A DNA stretch of 64,000 nucleotides from Deltaproteobacteria bacterium (GTDB lineage: Bacteria; Desulfobacterota; Desulfuromonadia; Desulfuromonadales; BM103), in assembly GCA_024636215.1 (NCBI GenBank), contig JAGXHL010000093.1, positions 73,684-137,683 on the forward strand, given 5' to 3'. The first letter of the stretch is position 1, and each line of letters opens with the position of its first letter. The notes below the pieces were generated by a model. The model saw nothing but the letters and a program-made list of their open reading frames with translations. It was not told the origin of the DNA and did no database searches. Shown here one piece after another: positions 29,321 through 37,831 of the stretch. The position numbers and the translations under genes were made by a program.

Positions 29321-30670
29321 TTATTTATTCGCCACTGCGTAAAGTTGCGGGTCGATCTGCAGGCTTTCATTCAACTTGCCGGTCAGGGCCAGGAGTCTTT
29401 TGGCAGCAATCACTTCGTTGGTTCTTGCCGTTATCATCAGGCCGGCCGATTGGAACTTTTCGTTGTTGGCATCAAGCACGTCAAGCAGTGTGCGTTGACC
29501 GACGTTAAACTGCTTCAGATATGAATCGAGGGTCTTCTGATTATAGGTCAGTGCGCCATCGAAAGAAACCATCTGTTTGCGTGCTGATTCCAATGCGGCC
29601 CAGGTGGCCCGGGTCTCTTCAATGACCATGTCGCGCTGATCGTCACGCTGGGCTGCTGCCTGCAGTTTGCGGGCCATAGCGGCTTTACGGTCAGCAACAT
29701 CCGAGTGGCCGCTAAAAATGTTCCAGCGCAGGCGCATCATCGCCTGGTTGTTGTGCTCATAGGTCTCCGAGCTTTCAATCTGGTCTTCATAACTGGAGCT
29801 TAATTCCGCATGAACTTTTGGTAAAAAATTTGATCTGCTCAAGTCGACCCTGCTCTCTGCTTCGTCAACGTTTGCATCGAGGGCCAAAGTCTTTGGGTTT
29901 CGCTCTGCTGTCTGTTGGATTGCCTCATCCAGTGAAGCAGGCAGGAGAGTGGATGACACATTGTAAAATTCAACATCACCGGCTAGTTTTCCAACGTGGC
30001 GCAGGTAATTTGCCTCAGCAGTTTTGAGGTCGGCCTGTGTTTCGGCCAGAGAGGCATAGGTTCGGGCCAGGCGGGCCTGGGTCTGGTCGACATCAGCGAT
30101 GCTACCAGCTCCGCCTTCCTGACGTTCTTCGAGTTTATCGAGAATTTCCAGGTGGTCGTTGACATTCTTTTCTGCCAGAGCGACCAGCTCACGTTGACGG
30201 TATACCTCCATGTGGGAGATAATCGCATCGAGTGCGATGGCTTCGGCATTGTCAAAGGTTCTATATCCTGCGGAGACCAGTTTGGCTCTTTCTATCTCAA
30301 CCAGACTCCTGGTTTCCTTGCCGTCGTAAAGCAGTTGCGAAAGTTGTATCGAGCCCTCGAGCCGGTCGTAAAAATTATGCTCATTGCCCTGAGCCCGGGT
30401 GAGGGTATCGCTGTGGGCTTCGATGCCGTACCCGAAGGCGACATCAACCTGCGGATAATAGCCGCCCATTGCACGATCGCGCTCAAAGCCGATTGCTTCC
30501 TGGTTGGCTGCCAGTGCTTGCAGGCGAGGACTGTACTCCAGAGCAGTCGTCACCGTGTCTGTCAAGGTTACAGACGTATCCTGTGCCAGAGCACTGGTGC
30601 CTGTAATGATGGCAAAAGTCAGGAGTATGCTTAAAATCAGTCCTGTCAAAAGTGTCTTTTCCCTCAGCAT
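29321..30670 (-). CDS. tolC: TolC-family outer-membrane channel of the adhesin type I system
   Basis: 449 aa with a signal peptide (LTGLILSILLTFAIITGTSALA). Two homologous helical halves are typical of TolC/AggA/LapE: L-x-x-A-L-E-Y-S-P-R-L-Q-A near residue 45 and FNVGQRTLLDVLDANNEKFQ near 400. It forms the trimeric outer-membrane tunnel in which a LapA-type retention module would be held. AAGGAGG precedes the ATG at 30670. It is divergent from the ABC/MFP/LapG operon, with a shared 345-bp control region. Confidence 0.92.
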   Translation of the reverse strand: MLREKTLLTGLILSILLTFAIITGTSALAQDTSVTLTDTVTTALEYSPRLQALAANQEAIGFERDRAMGGYYPQVDVAFGYGIEAHSDTLTRAQGNEHNFYDRLEGSIQLSQLLYDGKETRSLVEIERAKLVSAGYRTFDNAEAIALDAIISHMEVYRQRELVALAEKNVNDHLEILDKLEERQEGGAGSIADVDQTQARLARTYASLAETQADLKTAEANYLRHVGKLAGDVEFYNVSSTLLPASLDEAIQQTAERNPKTLALDANVDEAESRVDLSRSNFLPKVHAELSSSYEDQIESSETYEHNNQAMMRLRWNIFSGHSDVADRKAAMARKLQAAAQRDDQRDMVIEETRATWAALESARKQMVSFDGALTYNQKTLDSYLKQFNVGQRTLLDVLDANNEKFQSAGLMITARTNEVIAAKRLLALTGKLNESLQIDPQLYAVANK

Positions 30671-31015
30671 CTTTTCCGCCTCCTTGATCTTTAGTCAAGC
30701 TTGTGTGCTGTTAGTACTAAAGTTTAATATATATACCCTAATGGCTAAGTCCTCAGTGGAAAATGTTACTATAACGAAAGTTATAACAAAATTTCATGCC
30801 TTGCCAAGCGTAATCACAAACAATTCTACTTCTTTTTTTAGAGGGATAGCGGTTATTATTTAAGAGATCGAGTCTGGATGTCGCATTTTTGCGAATAAAT
30901 GGTACAATCAAGAAATGTAAATAACTTGAATTATTGCGTTTAATGTTTTGACAGATGCTTTCAAAATGGGGAATCCAAGTTGGTGGAATCATCCGTTCGA
31001 CCCTGACGAGGGACC
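30671..31015. promoter_or_regulatory. divergent control region, tolC / type I secretion operon
   Basis: 345 bp, very AT-rich, no gene. It holds the TATAAC-N4-GTTATA palindrome (30770-30785) and a weaker symmetric relative AATAACTTGAATTATT (30920-30935, 9 of 12 core positions). It also has TTGACA at 30953-30958 on the ABC-gene side and TATATATATT-like -10 sequence on the tolC side. Confidence 0.55.
30770..30785. promoter_or_regulatory. operator candidate TATAACG-AA-AGTTATA (7-2-7)
   Basis: A second copy of TATAAC-N4-GTTATA, 107 bp (centre) upstream of tolC. It shares the 12 core bases and spacing with 28322-28337, although the inner base of each heptamer differs. Confidence 0.6.
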
Positions 31016-33262
31016 ATGCCAGAACAAAATAAACAGACTGAAGGACTACAGGAAACGCCCGAGATAAAAAATGCACAAAAGGAGTCACCTCGCAAGGCGC
31101 AGCCGCGGCGTCGCTCCAGCGACTTCGTGTCTCCGGGGTTAGTTGATTATGAACCCCCGGTTTTGCGTTGTCTTTCTCTGGTTGCCGGCCTGCTCGGTCG
31201 ACCGGTGTCCACGGTTGCCCTTAAAGCCGGTATGCCACAGGGCCGGGAACAGCCGCCCCTGGCTGTCTGTATCAGGGCAGCAGAACAGGCCGGCTTGACG
31301 GTTCGCACCTTCCACAAACCGCAAATCCGGAATATCTCCTCTCTGATCATGCCCTGTATTCTGGTGCTGCAGAATGACCAGGCCTGTATCCTTAACGCCT
31401 TGCAAGATGAGCATGCCGATGTGATTTTTCCGCAAGGGGGGGGCACTGGTAAAAGTCTGCCCCTGGATCAGCTTCAGGCGCAGTATTCCGGTTACGTGCT
31501 ACTTGCGAAGCCGGAAGGTAAACTTGATCAAAGAGCCAGTGACCTCAAGCTGGTCGACACCAAGGCCTGGTTCTGGGGGACCATCTTCAAGTTTTTCCCG
31601 ATCTACAAGCATGTGCTGCTGGCGACAGTGATGGTGAATATACTGGCCCTGGCCAGTCCTTTATTCATTATGAACGTCTATGATCGGGTTGTGCCGAACA
31701 GCGCCTTCGACACCCTCTGGGCATTGGCGATCGGGGTCTTTATCGCCTATCTGTTTGATTTTTTACTGCGCAATCTGCGGAGCTATTTTGCCGACGTTGC
31801 CGGTAAGAATGCCGACGTTATTATCGCCAGCAAGCTGATGCAGCAGATGACGGCGATGCGCTTTGACCATAAGCCTGAATCTGCAGGGACCCTGGCGAAC
31901 AATCTGCGCGAGTTTGAATCTTTGCGTGAGTTCTTCAGCTCCACGACCCTGATGGCCCTGGTCGATATGCCTTTCATTTTTCTTTTTGTCGGCCTGATCT
32001 CCTATATCGCAGGACCGCTCGCTTATGCGCCTCTTGTGGCCGTGCCGATTGTGGTCCTGGTCGGGTTTTTTCTACAATTGCCGTTTCAGCGCATTATCGA
32101 AAAAAGTTTTCGTGAAGGCGCCCAGAAAAATGCCCTGCTGGTCGAAGCGATCACCGGCATGGAGACGATCAAGACGAGCATGGCCGAAGGGCAGATCCAG
32201 AAGCGCTGGGAAGAGGTTGTCGGCCTGAACGCAAAGTCAACCAGCAGAGCCCGAGCGCTCTCAAATTTCTCCATTTCTTTTTCGCAATGGTCTGCTCAAC
32301 TGGTGAGCATGGCGATTATTATCGGTGGCGTTTACCTGATCTCCGAAGGGGAGTTAACCCTGGGCGGTCTGATTGCCTGCAGCATTCTGGTTGGCCGGGC
32401 GATGGCACCGCTCGGCGCCGTGGCGGCTATGTTGACCCGCCTGCAGCAATCCCGGATGGCGCTGAAGTCTCTCGATCTGTTGATGCGTCAGCCGAATGAG
32501 AGACCGCTTGGACGTGAATTTATCCAGGCGAAAACCCTGCAGCCGTCGCTCAGCTTTGAAGAGGTTCATTTCCAGTATCCGAACAGCCAGACACCGGCTC
32601 TGGACGGTGTCTCGCTGATGATCAAACCGGGGGAAAAGGTTGCTGTCCTCGGTCGGACCGGATCCGGAAAAAGTACTCTAGGCAGGCTTTGCATGGGCCT
32701 CTATGAACCCCAAAAGGGTTCTGTCAAGCTTGACGGCATTGATCTGCGGCAACTGCACGTCGCTGACTTGAGGAGTCATATCGGCTATGTAAGTCAGGAC
32801 AACTATCTCTTCTATGGCAGTATCCGCGACAATATCGCCTTCGGTGCTCCTTATGTTGACGGCCCGGCGATTCTGAGTGCTGCAAATCTAGCGGGAGTCA
32901 CGGATTTTGTCAAAGGCCATCCTGCCGGTTTTGACTGGCAGGTTGGTGAGCGAGGCATGAACCTTTCCGGAGGTCAGCGTCAGGCGGTCACCATTGCCCG
33001 GGCTCTGCTGCTTGATCCGGACATTTTGATTCTGGATGAACCGACCAGCGCCATGGACAACAATGCCGAGCTTTTGTTGAGGCAAAGGATCAAAGAGCGC
33101 CTCCCTGACAAAACCCTGCTCCTCTTCACACATCGCACCAGCTTGCTGGAGTTGGTGGACCGTGTAGTCATCATGGAGGCGGGCAAGATTGTCACCGACG
33201 GGCCTAAAGCGGAGGTCCTGAAAGCCCTTAAAAGCGGCGCGATCGGTGCCAGGAAACGATAA
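31016..33262 (+). CDS. lapB: type I secretion ABC transporter, LapB-like
   Basis: 748 aa. Order: a basic N-terminal extension, a C39-like domain (about 35-170) without the protease QxDC motif, so it should bind rather than cut substrate, six transmembrane helices (180-470), and an ABC domain with Walker A GRTGSGKST, signature LSGGQRQA, Walker B ILILDEPTS and the switch His in FTHRTS. This is the inner-membrane motor of an RTX adhesin exporter. GAGG lies just before the ATG at 31016. The fusion-protein gene begins 12 nt after its stop. Confidence 0.92.
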   Translation: MPEQNKQTEGLQETPEIKNAQKESPRKAQPRRRSSDFVSPGLVDYEPPVLRCLSLVAGLLGRPVSTVALKAGMPQGREQPPLAVCIRAAEQAGLTVRTFHKPQIRNISSLIMPCILVLQNDQACILNALQDEHADVIFPQGGGTGKSLPLDQLQAQYSGYVLLAKPEGKLDQRASDLKLVDTKAWFWGTIFKFFPIYKHVLLATVMVNILALASPLFIMNVYDRVVPNSAFDTLWALAIGVFIAYLFDFLLRNLRSYFADVAGKNADVIIASKLMQQMTAMRFDHKPESAGTLANNLREFESLREFFSSTTLMALVDMPFIFLFVGLISYIAGPLAYAPLVAVPIVVLVGFFLQLPFQRIIEKSFREGAQKNALLVEAITGMETIKTSMAEGQIQKRWEEVVGLNAKSTSRARALSNFSISFSQWSAQLVSMAIIIGGVYLISEGELTLGGLIACSILVGRAMAPLGAVAAMLTRLQQSRMALKSLDLLMRQPNERPLGREFIQAKTLQPSLSFEEVHFQYPNSQTPALDGVSLMIKPGEKVAVLGRTGSGKSTLGRLCMGLYEPQKGSVKLDGIDLRQLHVADLRSHIGYVSQDNYLFYGSIRDNIAFGAPYVDGPAILSAANLAGVTDFVKGHPAGFDWQVGERGMNLSGGQRQAVTIARALLLDPDILILDEPTSAMDNNAELLLRQRIKERLPDKTLLLFTHRTSLLELVDRVVIMEAGKIVTDGPKAEVLKALKSGAIGARKR

Positions 33263-33274
33263 GAGTCTGCTATT

Positions 33275-34660
33275 ATGACAAAATCTAAAGAGATAAAAGA
33301 GGCTTTTGATCATCGGCAACGGCAGGGTTTTCTGAGCGCTTTCAGCGAGGAAGAAGACCTGCATTTCATGAGTGAAGTCGATGCAGCCATCCATCGTAAA
33401 GGCAGCTCGATCGCATTTATTTTGACCCTGGTGATCGCCTTGTTGATGGTGGTTTTTGTCTTGTGGGCACACTTTACCGTCCTGGATGAGGTGACCCGCG
33501 GCATGGGTTCGGTGATCCCTTCCCAGAAGGTGCAGATGATCCAGAACCTGGAGGGAGGGATTCTCCAGGAGCTCCTGGTTCAGGAGAACCAGATTGTTAA
33601 TAAGGGCGATATCCTGATTCGTATCGATAACGCCCAGGCGGCAAGTCAGTACCAGGATGCTTTCACCAAAGCTGCTGAACATGAAGCGACCATTATGCGT
33701 TTGAATGCGGAGATAGATGGACAATCAAAGCTGGTTTTCCCCGACACCTTCAAGGGGGCAGATCCGCAGGTTATCAGAGATCAGCAGTCGATTTTCCAGG
33801 CACGAAACGAGCAACTGCAGGCGGAGCTTAACGTACTGCGCTCTCAGCACAGCCAGAAACAACAGGAAATCGCGGAAATGCAAAGCCGTAAGGCGCAGCT
33901 TGAACAAGGCCTCGGTCTGGCGAAGCAGCAACGTGACATTGCCAAGCCGCTGGTTGATCAGGGTGTCTATCCACGTGTTGATTACCTTGCCCTGGAACGT
34001 GACATTTCCTCGTTGCAGGGAGACATCGATGCCCTGCGCCTGGCGATCCCGCGTATCCGACAGGCCGCCAACGAAGCAAGCCGTCGTATCGAGCAGAGAC
34101 TTGCAGAATTCAAAGCTCAGGCCCTTGATGAAATGAACAGCCGTCGCGGAGAACTGAAGTCTTTACAACAGATTATGTCCGCCGGTGAAGACCGTGTCAC
34201 ACGGACCGATGTGCGTTCACCGGTTCGTGGCACCATCAAGCAGATCAACTTGAATACGATCGGTGGTGTGGTTCGTCCGGGAGAATCGATTCTGGAGATT
34301 GTTCCTCTGGATGACAGCCTGCTGATCGAAGCACGAATTCGGCCCGCCGATATAGCGTTTTTACATCCTGGACAGAAGGCCATGATCAAGATTACGGCTT
34401 ATGATTTTTCTATTTTCGGTGGCCTCAATGGAGTCGTAGAAGCAATCAGCGCCGATACGATCGAGGATGATAAAGGTGAAAGTTTTTATAAGGTCAAGTT
34501 AAGGACCCAGAAAAATGCCATTGCTTATCAGGGACAGGAGTTGCCGATTATCCCGGGTATGACGGCGAGTATCGATATCCTGACCGGTAAGAAGTCTGTG
34601 CTGGCCTATCTGCTGAAGCCGATTCTGAAAGCAAAGCAGAACGCTCTGCGGGAACGTTAG
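33275..34660 (+). CDS. lapC: HlyD-family membrane fusion protein, LapC-like
   Basis: 461 aa. One transmembrane segment (about 45-66, FILTLVIALLMVVFVLWAHF), a lipoyl half (GSVIPSQKVQMIQNLEGGIL), a long coiled coil (130-320), and the second lipoyl half plus beta-barrel (VRSPVRGTIKQINLNTIGGV, VPLDDSLLIEARI). It bridges the ABC transporter and TolC in the periplasm. It is part of the lapB-lapC-lapG-HD-GYP operon. Confidence 0.93.
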   Translation: MTKSKEIKEAFDHRQRQGFLSAFSEEEDLHFMSEVDAAIHRKGSSIAFILTLVIALLMVVFVLWAHFTVLDEVTRGMGSVIPSQKVQMIQNLEGGILQELLVQENQIVNKGDILIRIDNAQAASQYQDAFTKAAEHEATIMRLNAEIDGQSKLVFPDTFKGADPQVIRDQQSIFQARNEQLQAELNVLRSQHSQKQQEIAEMQSRKAQLEQGLGLAKQQRDIAKPLVDQGVYPRVDYLALERDISSLQGDIDALRLAIPRIRQAANEASRRIEQRLAEFKAQALDEMNSRRGELKSLQQIMSAGEDRVTRTDVRSPVRGTIKQINLNTIGGVVRPGESILEIVPLDDSLLIEARIRPADIAFLHPGQKAMIKITAYDFSIFGGLNGVVEAISADTIEDDKGESFYKVKLRTQKNAIAYQGQELPIIPGMTASIDILTGKKSVLAYLLKPILKAKQNALRER

Positions 34661-34674
34661 CCGGAGCTGTGAAT

Positions 34675-35373
34675 ATGCCGAAACTGCGCTGCTTTCTTTG
34701 CTTTCTGGCCATAAGTCTCCTGGTAGGGCTCTGGGGTTGTGGTTCCAAGGCCTCTGCCAAGCCTACAGAGAGCAGCATTGTGCCGGCAATCTCCCCCGGA
34801 AAGGGTCTCTTTCGAAGTCACGAATTTCGCAGCACACTGAAAGCATTGCCGAACTGGTCTCGTGTTATGGCGTCTGCCGAAGCACAGACGGAAGAGTATT
34901 ACGCTTGTGACGCAAAGCTTGAGACCTGCTCCTCTGCAGCTCTGAGCTGGCAGAAAATCATTCGGCAAAGTTTTGATCTGCCGGCCATGGAGCAACTGAA
35001 AGCCGTGAACAGTTATTTTAACCGCTGGCCCTATCGGTTGGATATCGATGTTTACGGGGTAACTGACTACTGGGCCACTCCGGGAGAGTTCCTCAGGCTT
35101 TCCGGAGATTGCGAGGATTACAGCATTACCAAATATTATGCCTTGCGACAACTTGGTTTCCGGATCGACGATATGCGTATTGTCCTGCTCAAAGACACTA
35201 TCCGAAACATCAATCACGCGATCCTGGCGGTCAAGCTTGATGATGAATCCTATGTTCTGGACAATCTGTCTGATCTGGTGCTTTTGCATCTCAAGTACGA
35301 GCATTATATCCCGCAATATTCTGTCAATGAGTTCTACCGCTGGGCCCACGTGGCCCCGGGAGCGTTACGTTAA
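34675..35373 (+). CDS. lapG: LapG-type transglutaminase-like cysteine protease, with lipobox
   Basis: 232 aa from the ATG at 34675 (GGAG 8 nt upstream; the GTG at 34669 is too close to it). The catalytic triad of bacterial transglutaminase-like cysteine proteases (Peptidase C93) is visible: C146 in SGDCEDYSITKYY, H181 in NINHAILAV, D196 in VLDNLSD. The N-terminus is a lipoprotein-like signal ending LVGLWGC (Cys22), whereas Pseudomonas LapG is a soluble periplasmic protein. Its expected target is the TAAG motif in the adhesin encoded from 27916. Calcium-binding Asp/Glu residues are plausible but not assigned. Confidence 0.9.
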   Translation: MPKLRCFLCFLAISLLVGLWGCGSKASAKPTESSIVPAISPGKGLFRSHEFRSTLKALPNWSRVMASAEAQTEEYYACDAKLETCSSAALSWQKIIRQSFDLPAMEQLKAVNSYFNRWPYRLDIDVYGVTDYWATPGEFLRLSGDCEDYSITKYYALRQLGFRIDDMRIVLLKDTIRNINHAILAVKLDDESYVLDNLSDLVLLHLKYEHYIPQYSVNEFYRWAHVAPGALR

Positions 35374-35412
35374 GTCTTTTCATCTGATCTAAAGTTTAAG
35401 GAGACGCAAGCA

Positions 35413-37512
35413 ATGCACGCAAAGGATACGAAACTGACGATTTCCACTACAGCAGCGCTCCCGGAGTACCCGGCGGCGTCGCGGAAAAAGGTGTTCTGGT
35501 TCGGTCTTGGCATCATTGTCCTGGTCGTGATTGTCGCCGTTGTCTGGGTGGCCTGGGGGACTCAGATAAGGGAACGGGAGTTCGAAGCGAATCTGCAGAA
35601 ACGGCTTGAATTGATGGCCTCATCGCAGGTGCAGTTGACGAATACAATGCTGGAAACGGCCATCGAACAAGCCAACCGGGTGATCAACTCGGAACTCTTC
35701 AAACTGTATGCCGCTGAGGTTAAACTGGTTGAAGATGATGTCTCGAAGCTGGTCTCCGGGCCTCTGCCCGGGCAAACCTCTGCTGATGAAGGCCTCGCCC
35801 AGCTTTCTGCCCAGTTGCCGATGATGCAGAGCCTGCTGATCGAATTTACCCGTATTACAGGTTATACCGGCGGTCGGGTTGTGAACCCGAGCGGCACTGT
35901 TTATATTGCGACCGATGCAACGACGACACCCTTGCGCGCTGATCAGATGGGTTTCGTCAATCAAGTTTTAAAGACCCAGAAAGTCAAGTTTGCGCCAATT
36001 CAAAACACGCCGGTCGGCCTGGTCCTGGAATCTTTCCTGCCCATATTCCCGCCAGAAGCGAGTGGTCTTGACCCTGCACCGGTTGCTGTCCTGCTATTGA
36101 CCAAGGTCGTTGGTGAGCGGATCAATCAGATGCAGACCAACAGCTTGCTGGAGAAGGGTGAAAGGGCCCGCTTGCTGCAGAACGGTGCTGAAGGTTACGA
36201 AGAGGTTGTGCCCTGGCTACCCGGGAAATTGCAGAAAATCACCACGCCTTTGAGCCTTGATCAGGCAGAGGCGCTGCCTTTTGCTGTCCGCTCTTCTCTG
36301 GCGGGTGGGACCCGAGCTTACTCGCTGGGCCTGCCGATTTCTGGTGCTGATATGTGGGTCCTGGTCGAAGCTGATTACGATGTGGCGCGTGAAGCCTTGC
36401 GTGGGCAGCAGAAAGCCCTGTTGAGCATCGCCACACTTTTGATCATCTCCTTTGCCATTGCGTTTGGCGCTGTGTGGGCTCTGTTGATCAGCAACCAGGA
36501 GCGTAAGGCGGCCAGGCACTTTGAAAGCCTTGCCGAGGAGATTGAAAAACAGCGACAGCTTCTGGATAGAATTAATAACACGATTTCTGACTACATCGTA
36601 CTCAAGGATCTGCAGGGAAAATATCTCTATGTCAACCCTGCCTTCGCCCGTGCGGTGGGGCGCAGCCCTGAAGAGCTGATCGGGTTGGATAATGAAGCTG
36701 TTTTTGGTTATGACACGGCCCGCCGCCTTGAACATTCCGACCAGCAGGTTTTAGCCAGCGGGGAGCCGATCACCTTCAATGAACAGCTCTATCTGCAATC
36801 GCAACCCCACCATTTGCAAATTTCGAAATCCGCATTGAAAGATGCAGCAGGCAAGCCTTCCGGGATTGTCTCGGTTGTTCGTGATGTGACGGAAATTGTC
36901 GAAGTGCAGAAGCGGCATGAACAGGCGACGGCAAAAACAGTAGAGGCCCTGGTGCGTGCCATTGAATTGACCGACCCCTATCTGGCGGGTCATTCTCGCT
37001 TGATGGGGCGCCTCAGCGTCGCGGTTGCCAAGGCCATGAATGCCAGCGATATGGTGATTGCTACGGTTGATACAGCCGCCAACCTTTCCCAGGTTGGAAA
37101 ACTGTTCCTCGATCGGGATCTGCTCTTCAAGGCTGAGGCTTTAACCGCTGAAGAAAAATTTGAGTTGGAGCAGCATGTTGAACACGCCGTTAACGTTCTG
37201 CAGGATATCGATTTTGGTTTGCCCGTCTTCGATGCGGTCTACCAGATGAATGAGACTCTCGATGGGCAGGGCTACCCGAACGGTTTACAGGGGGATGAGA
37301 TTGGCCTGCCCGCGCGGATTCTTGCCGTCGTCAACAGCTTTTGTGCCATGGTTGAGCCACGTGCTTACCGGGCGGCTCGATCAACAGGTGAAACGCTGGA
37401 GATTATCAAAGCCGGCGACAGTTCTTACGACCAACAGGTGGTGTCCGCTCTCAAGGAAGTTGTGCAATCGGCAATCGGTGAAAAACTGCTCGGCAGGCAC
37501 TCCAAGGATTGA
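35413..37512 (+). CDS. two-TM sensor with PAS and degenerate HD-GYP domain; candidate LapD substitute
   Basis: 699 aa. TM1 at 28-49, a periplasmic sensor domain (50-335), TM2 near 336-359, a short linker helix, a PAS domain (385-495) and an HD-GYP domain (505-695). The GYP loop DGQGYPNGLQGDEIGLPARILAV (in parts, 617-639) is intact, as are H527, K563 and H588. But the HD pair is Ser559-Gln560, the HH of HHExxDG is Met612-Asn613, and the late Asp residues are Asn641 and Cys644. It should therefore not hydrolyse c-di-GMP but may still bind it. AAGGAG lies before the ATG, 39 nt after lapG. LapD proteins have the same inside-out topology but use degenerate GGDEF-EAL domains. The functional role is inferred from context. 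Confidence 0.82.
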   Translation: MHAKDTKLTISTTAALPEYPAASRKKVFWFGLGIIVLVVIVAVVWVAWGTQIREREFEANLQKRLELMASSQVQLTNTMLETAIEQANRVINSELFKLYAAEVKLVEDDVSKLVSGPLPGQTSADEGLAQLSAQLPMMQSLLIEFTRITGYTGGRVVNPSGTVYIATDATTTPLRADQMGFVNQVLKTQKVKFAPIQNTPVGLVLESFLPIFPPEASGLDPAPVAVLLLTKVVGERINQMQTNSLLEKGERARLLQNGAEGYEEVVPWLPGKLQKITTPLSLDQAEALPFAVRSSLAGGTRAYSLGLPISGADMWVLVEADYDVAREALRGQQKALLSIATLLIISFAIAFGAVWALLISNQERKAARHFESLAEEIEKQRQLLDRINNTISDYIVLKDLQGKYLYVNPAFARAVGRSPEELIGLDNEAVFGYDTARRLEHSDQQVLASGEPITFNEQLYLQSQPHHLQISKSALKDAAGKPSGIVSVVRDVTEIVEVQKRHEQATAKTVEALVRAIELTDPYLAGHSRLMGRLSVAVAKAMNASDMVIATVDTAANLSQVGKLFLDRDLLFKAEALTAEEKFELEQHVEHAVNVLQDIDFGLPVFDAVYQMNETLDGQGYPNGLQGDEIGLPARILAVVNSFCAMVEPRAYRAARSTGETLEIIKAGDSSYDQQVVSALKEVVQSAIGEKLLGRHSKD

Positions 37513-37614
37513 TTCTCGCTTACTATCAGTAAGCTCTGCAACCTGTGGCGCCTGGTTACTTTATTTGTTTTGTGGCCAGGCGCTCTCTTCCCATTACCAG
37601 CCAATCGTGTATAT
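37513..37614. other. intergenic, with terminator-like hairpin
   Basis: Between the HD-GYP gene and the first palindromic element. Besides the hairpin at 37548-37583, I see nothing coding. Confidence 0.4.
37548..37583 (+). terminator. possible terminator of the secretion operon
   Basis: GCGCCTGG (37548-37555) pairs with CCAGGCGC (37576-37583) around a 20-nt loop, followed by a modest TCTCTTCCC tract. Confidence 0.45.
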
Positions 37615-37800
37615 AATTAGTTTTCGTCCGGAAACGGCCCTTTTCCGCAATCTCTGCGTCAATCGGCGGATTTGATTGTGCGGCGTAAAGCACTACGCCT
37701 CCGCTCAAATCCTTGATTTCCTTGACCTTACGAAAAATTGCTCGCTTCCAGATCGAAAACTGCACTGTGCCCATCCGGATTTTCCGGATGGGCACTAATT
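37615..37800. repeat. palindromic element family 2, full copy 1 (186 bp)
   Basis: Termini AATTAGTTTTCGTCCGGAAA and (inverted) TTTTCCGGATGGGCACTAATT are inverted repeats. Inside is a nested hairpin (GGATTTGA...TCAAATCC enclosing GGCGTA...TACGCC), then CCATCCGGATTTTCCGGATGG. A second copy in the same direction lies at 38790-38976, and fragments at 41648, 58902 and 59880. A short minus-strand ORF inside is judged non-coding. Confidence 0.85.
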
Positions 37801-37831
37801 AGCGGATCAACTTATAATTGTTGGAGCTTTT

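Noticed and set aside
31016..31530. Active C39 peptidase domain in the ABC transporter
   Set aside because: The QxDC catalytic motif is absent; the Cys in the region does not align with it. It is a C39-like binding domain.
37556..37795. Short minus-strand ORF inside palindromic element 2, with a similar one at 38789-39061
   Set aside because: The three differences I see between the copies in the shared core (I/M, G/S, F/S) all change the amino acid and flanks diverge, so there is no sign of selection on the peptide.
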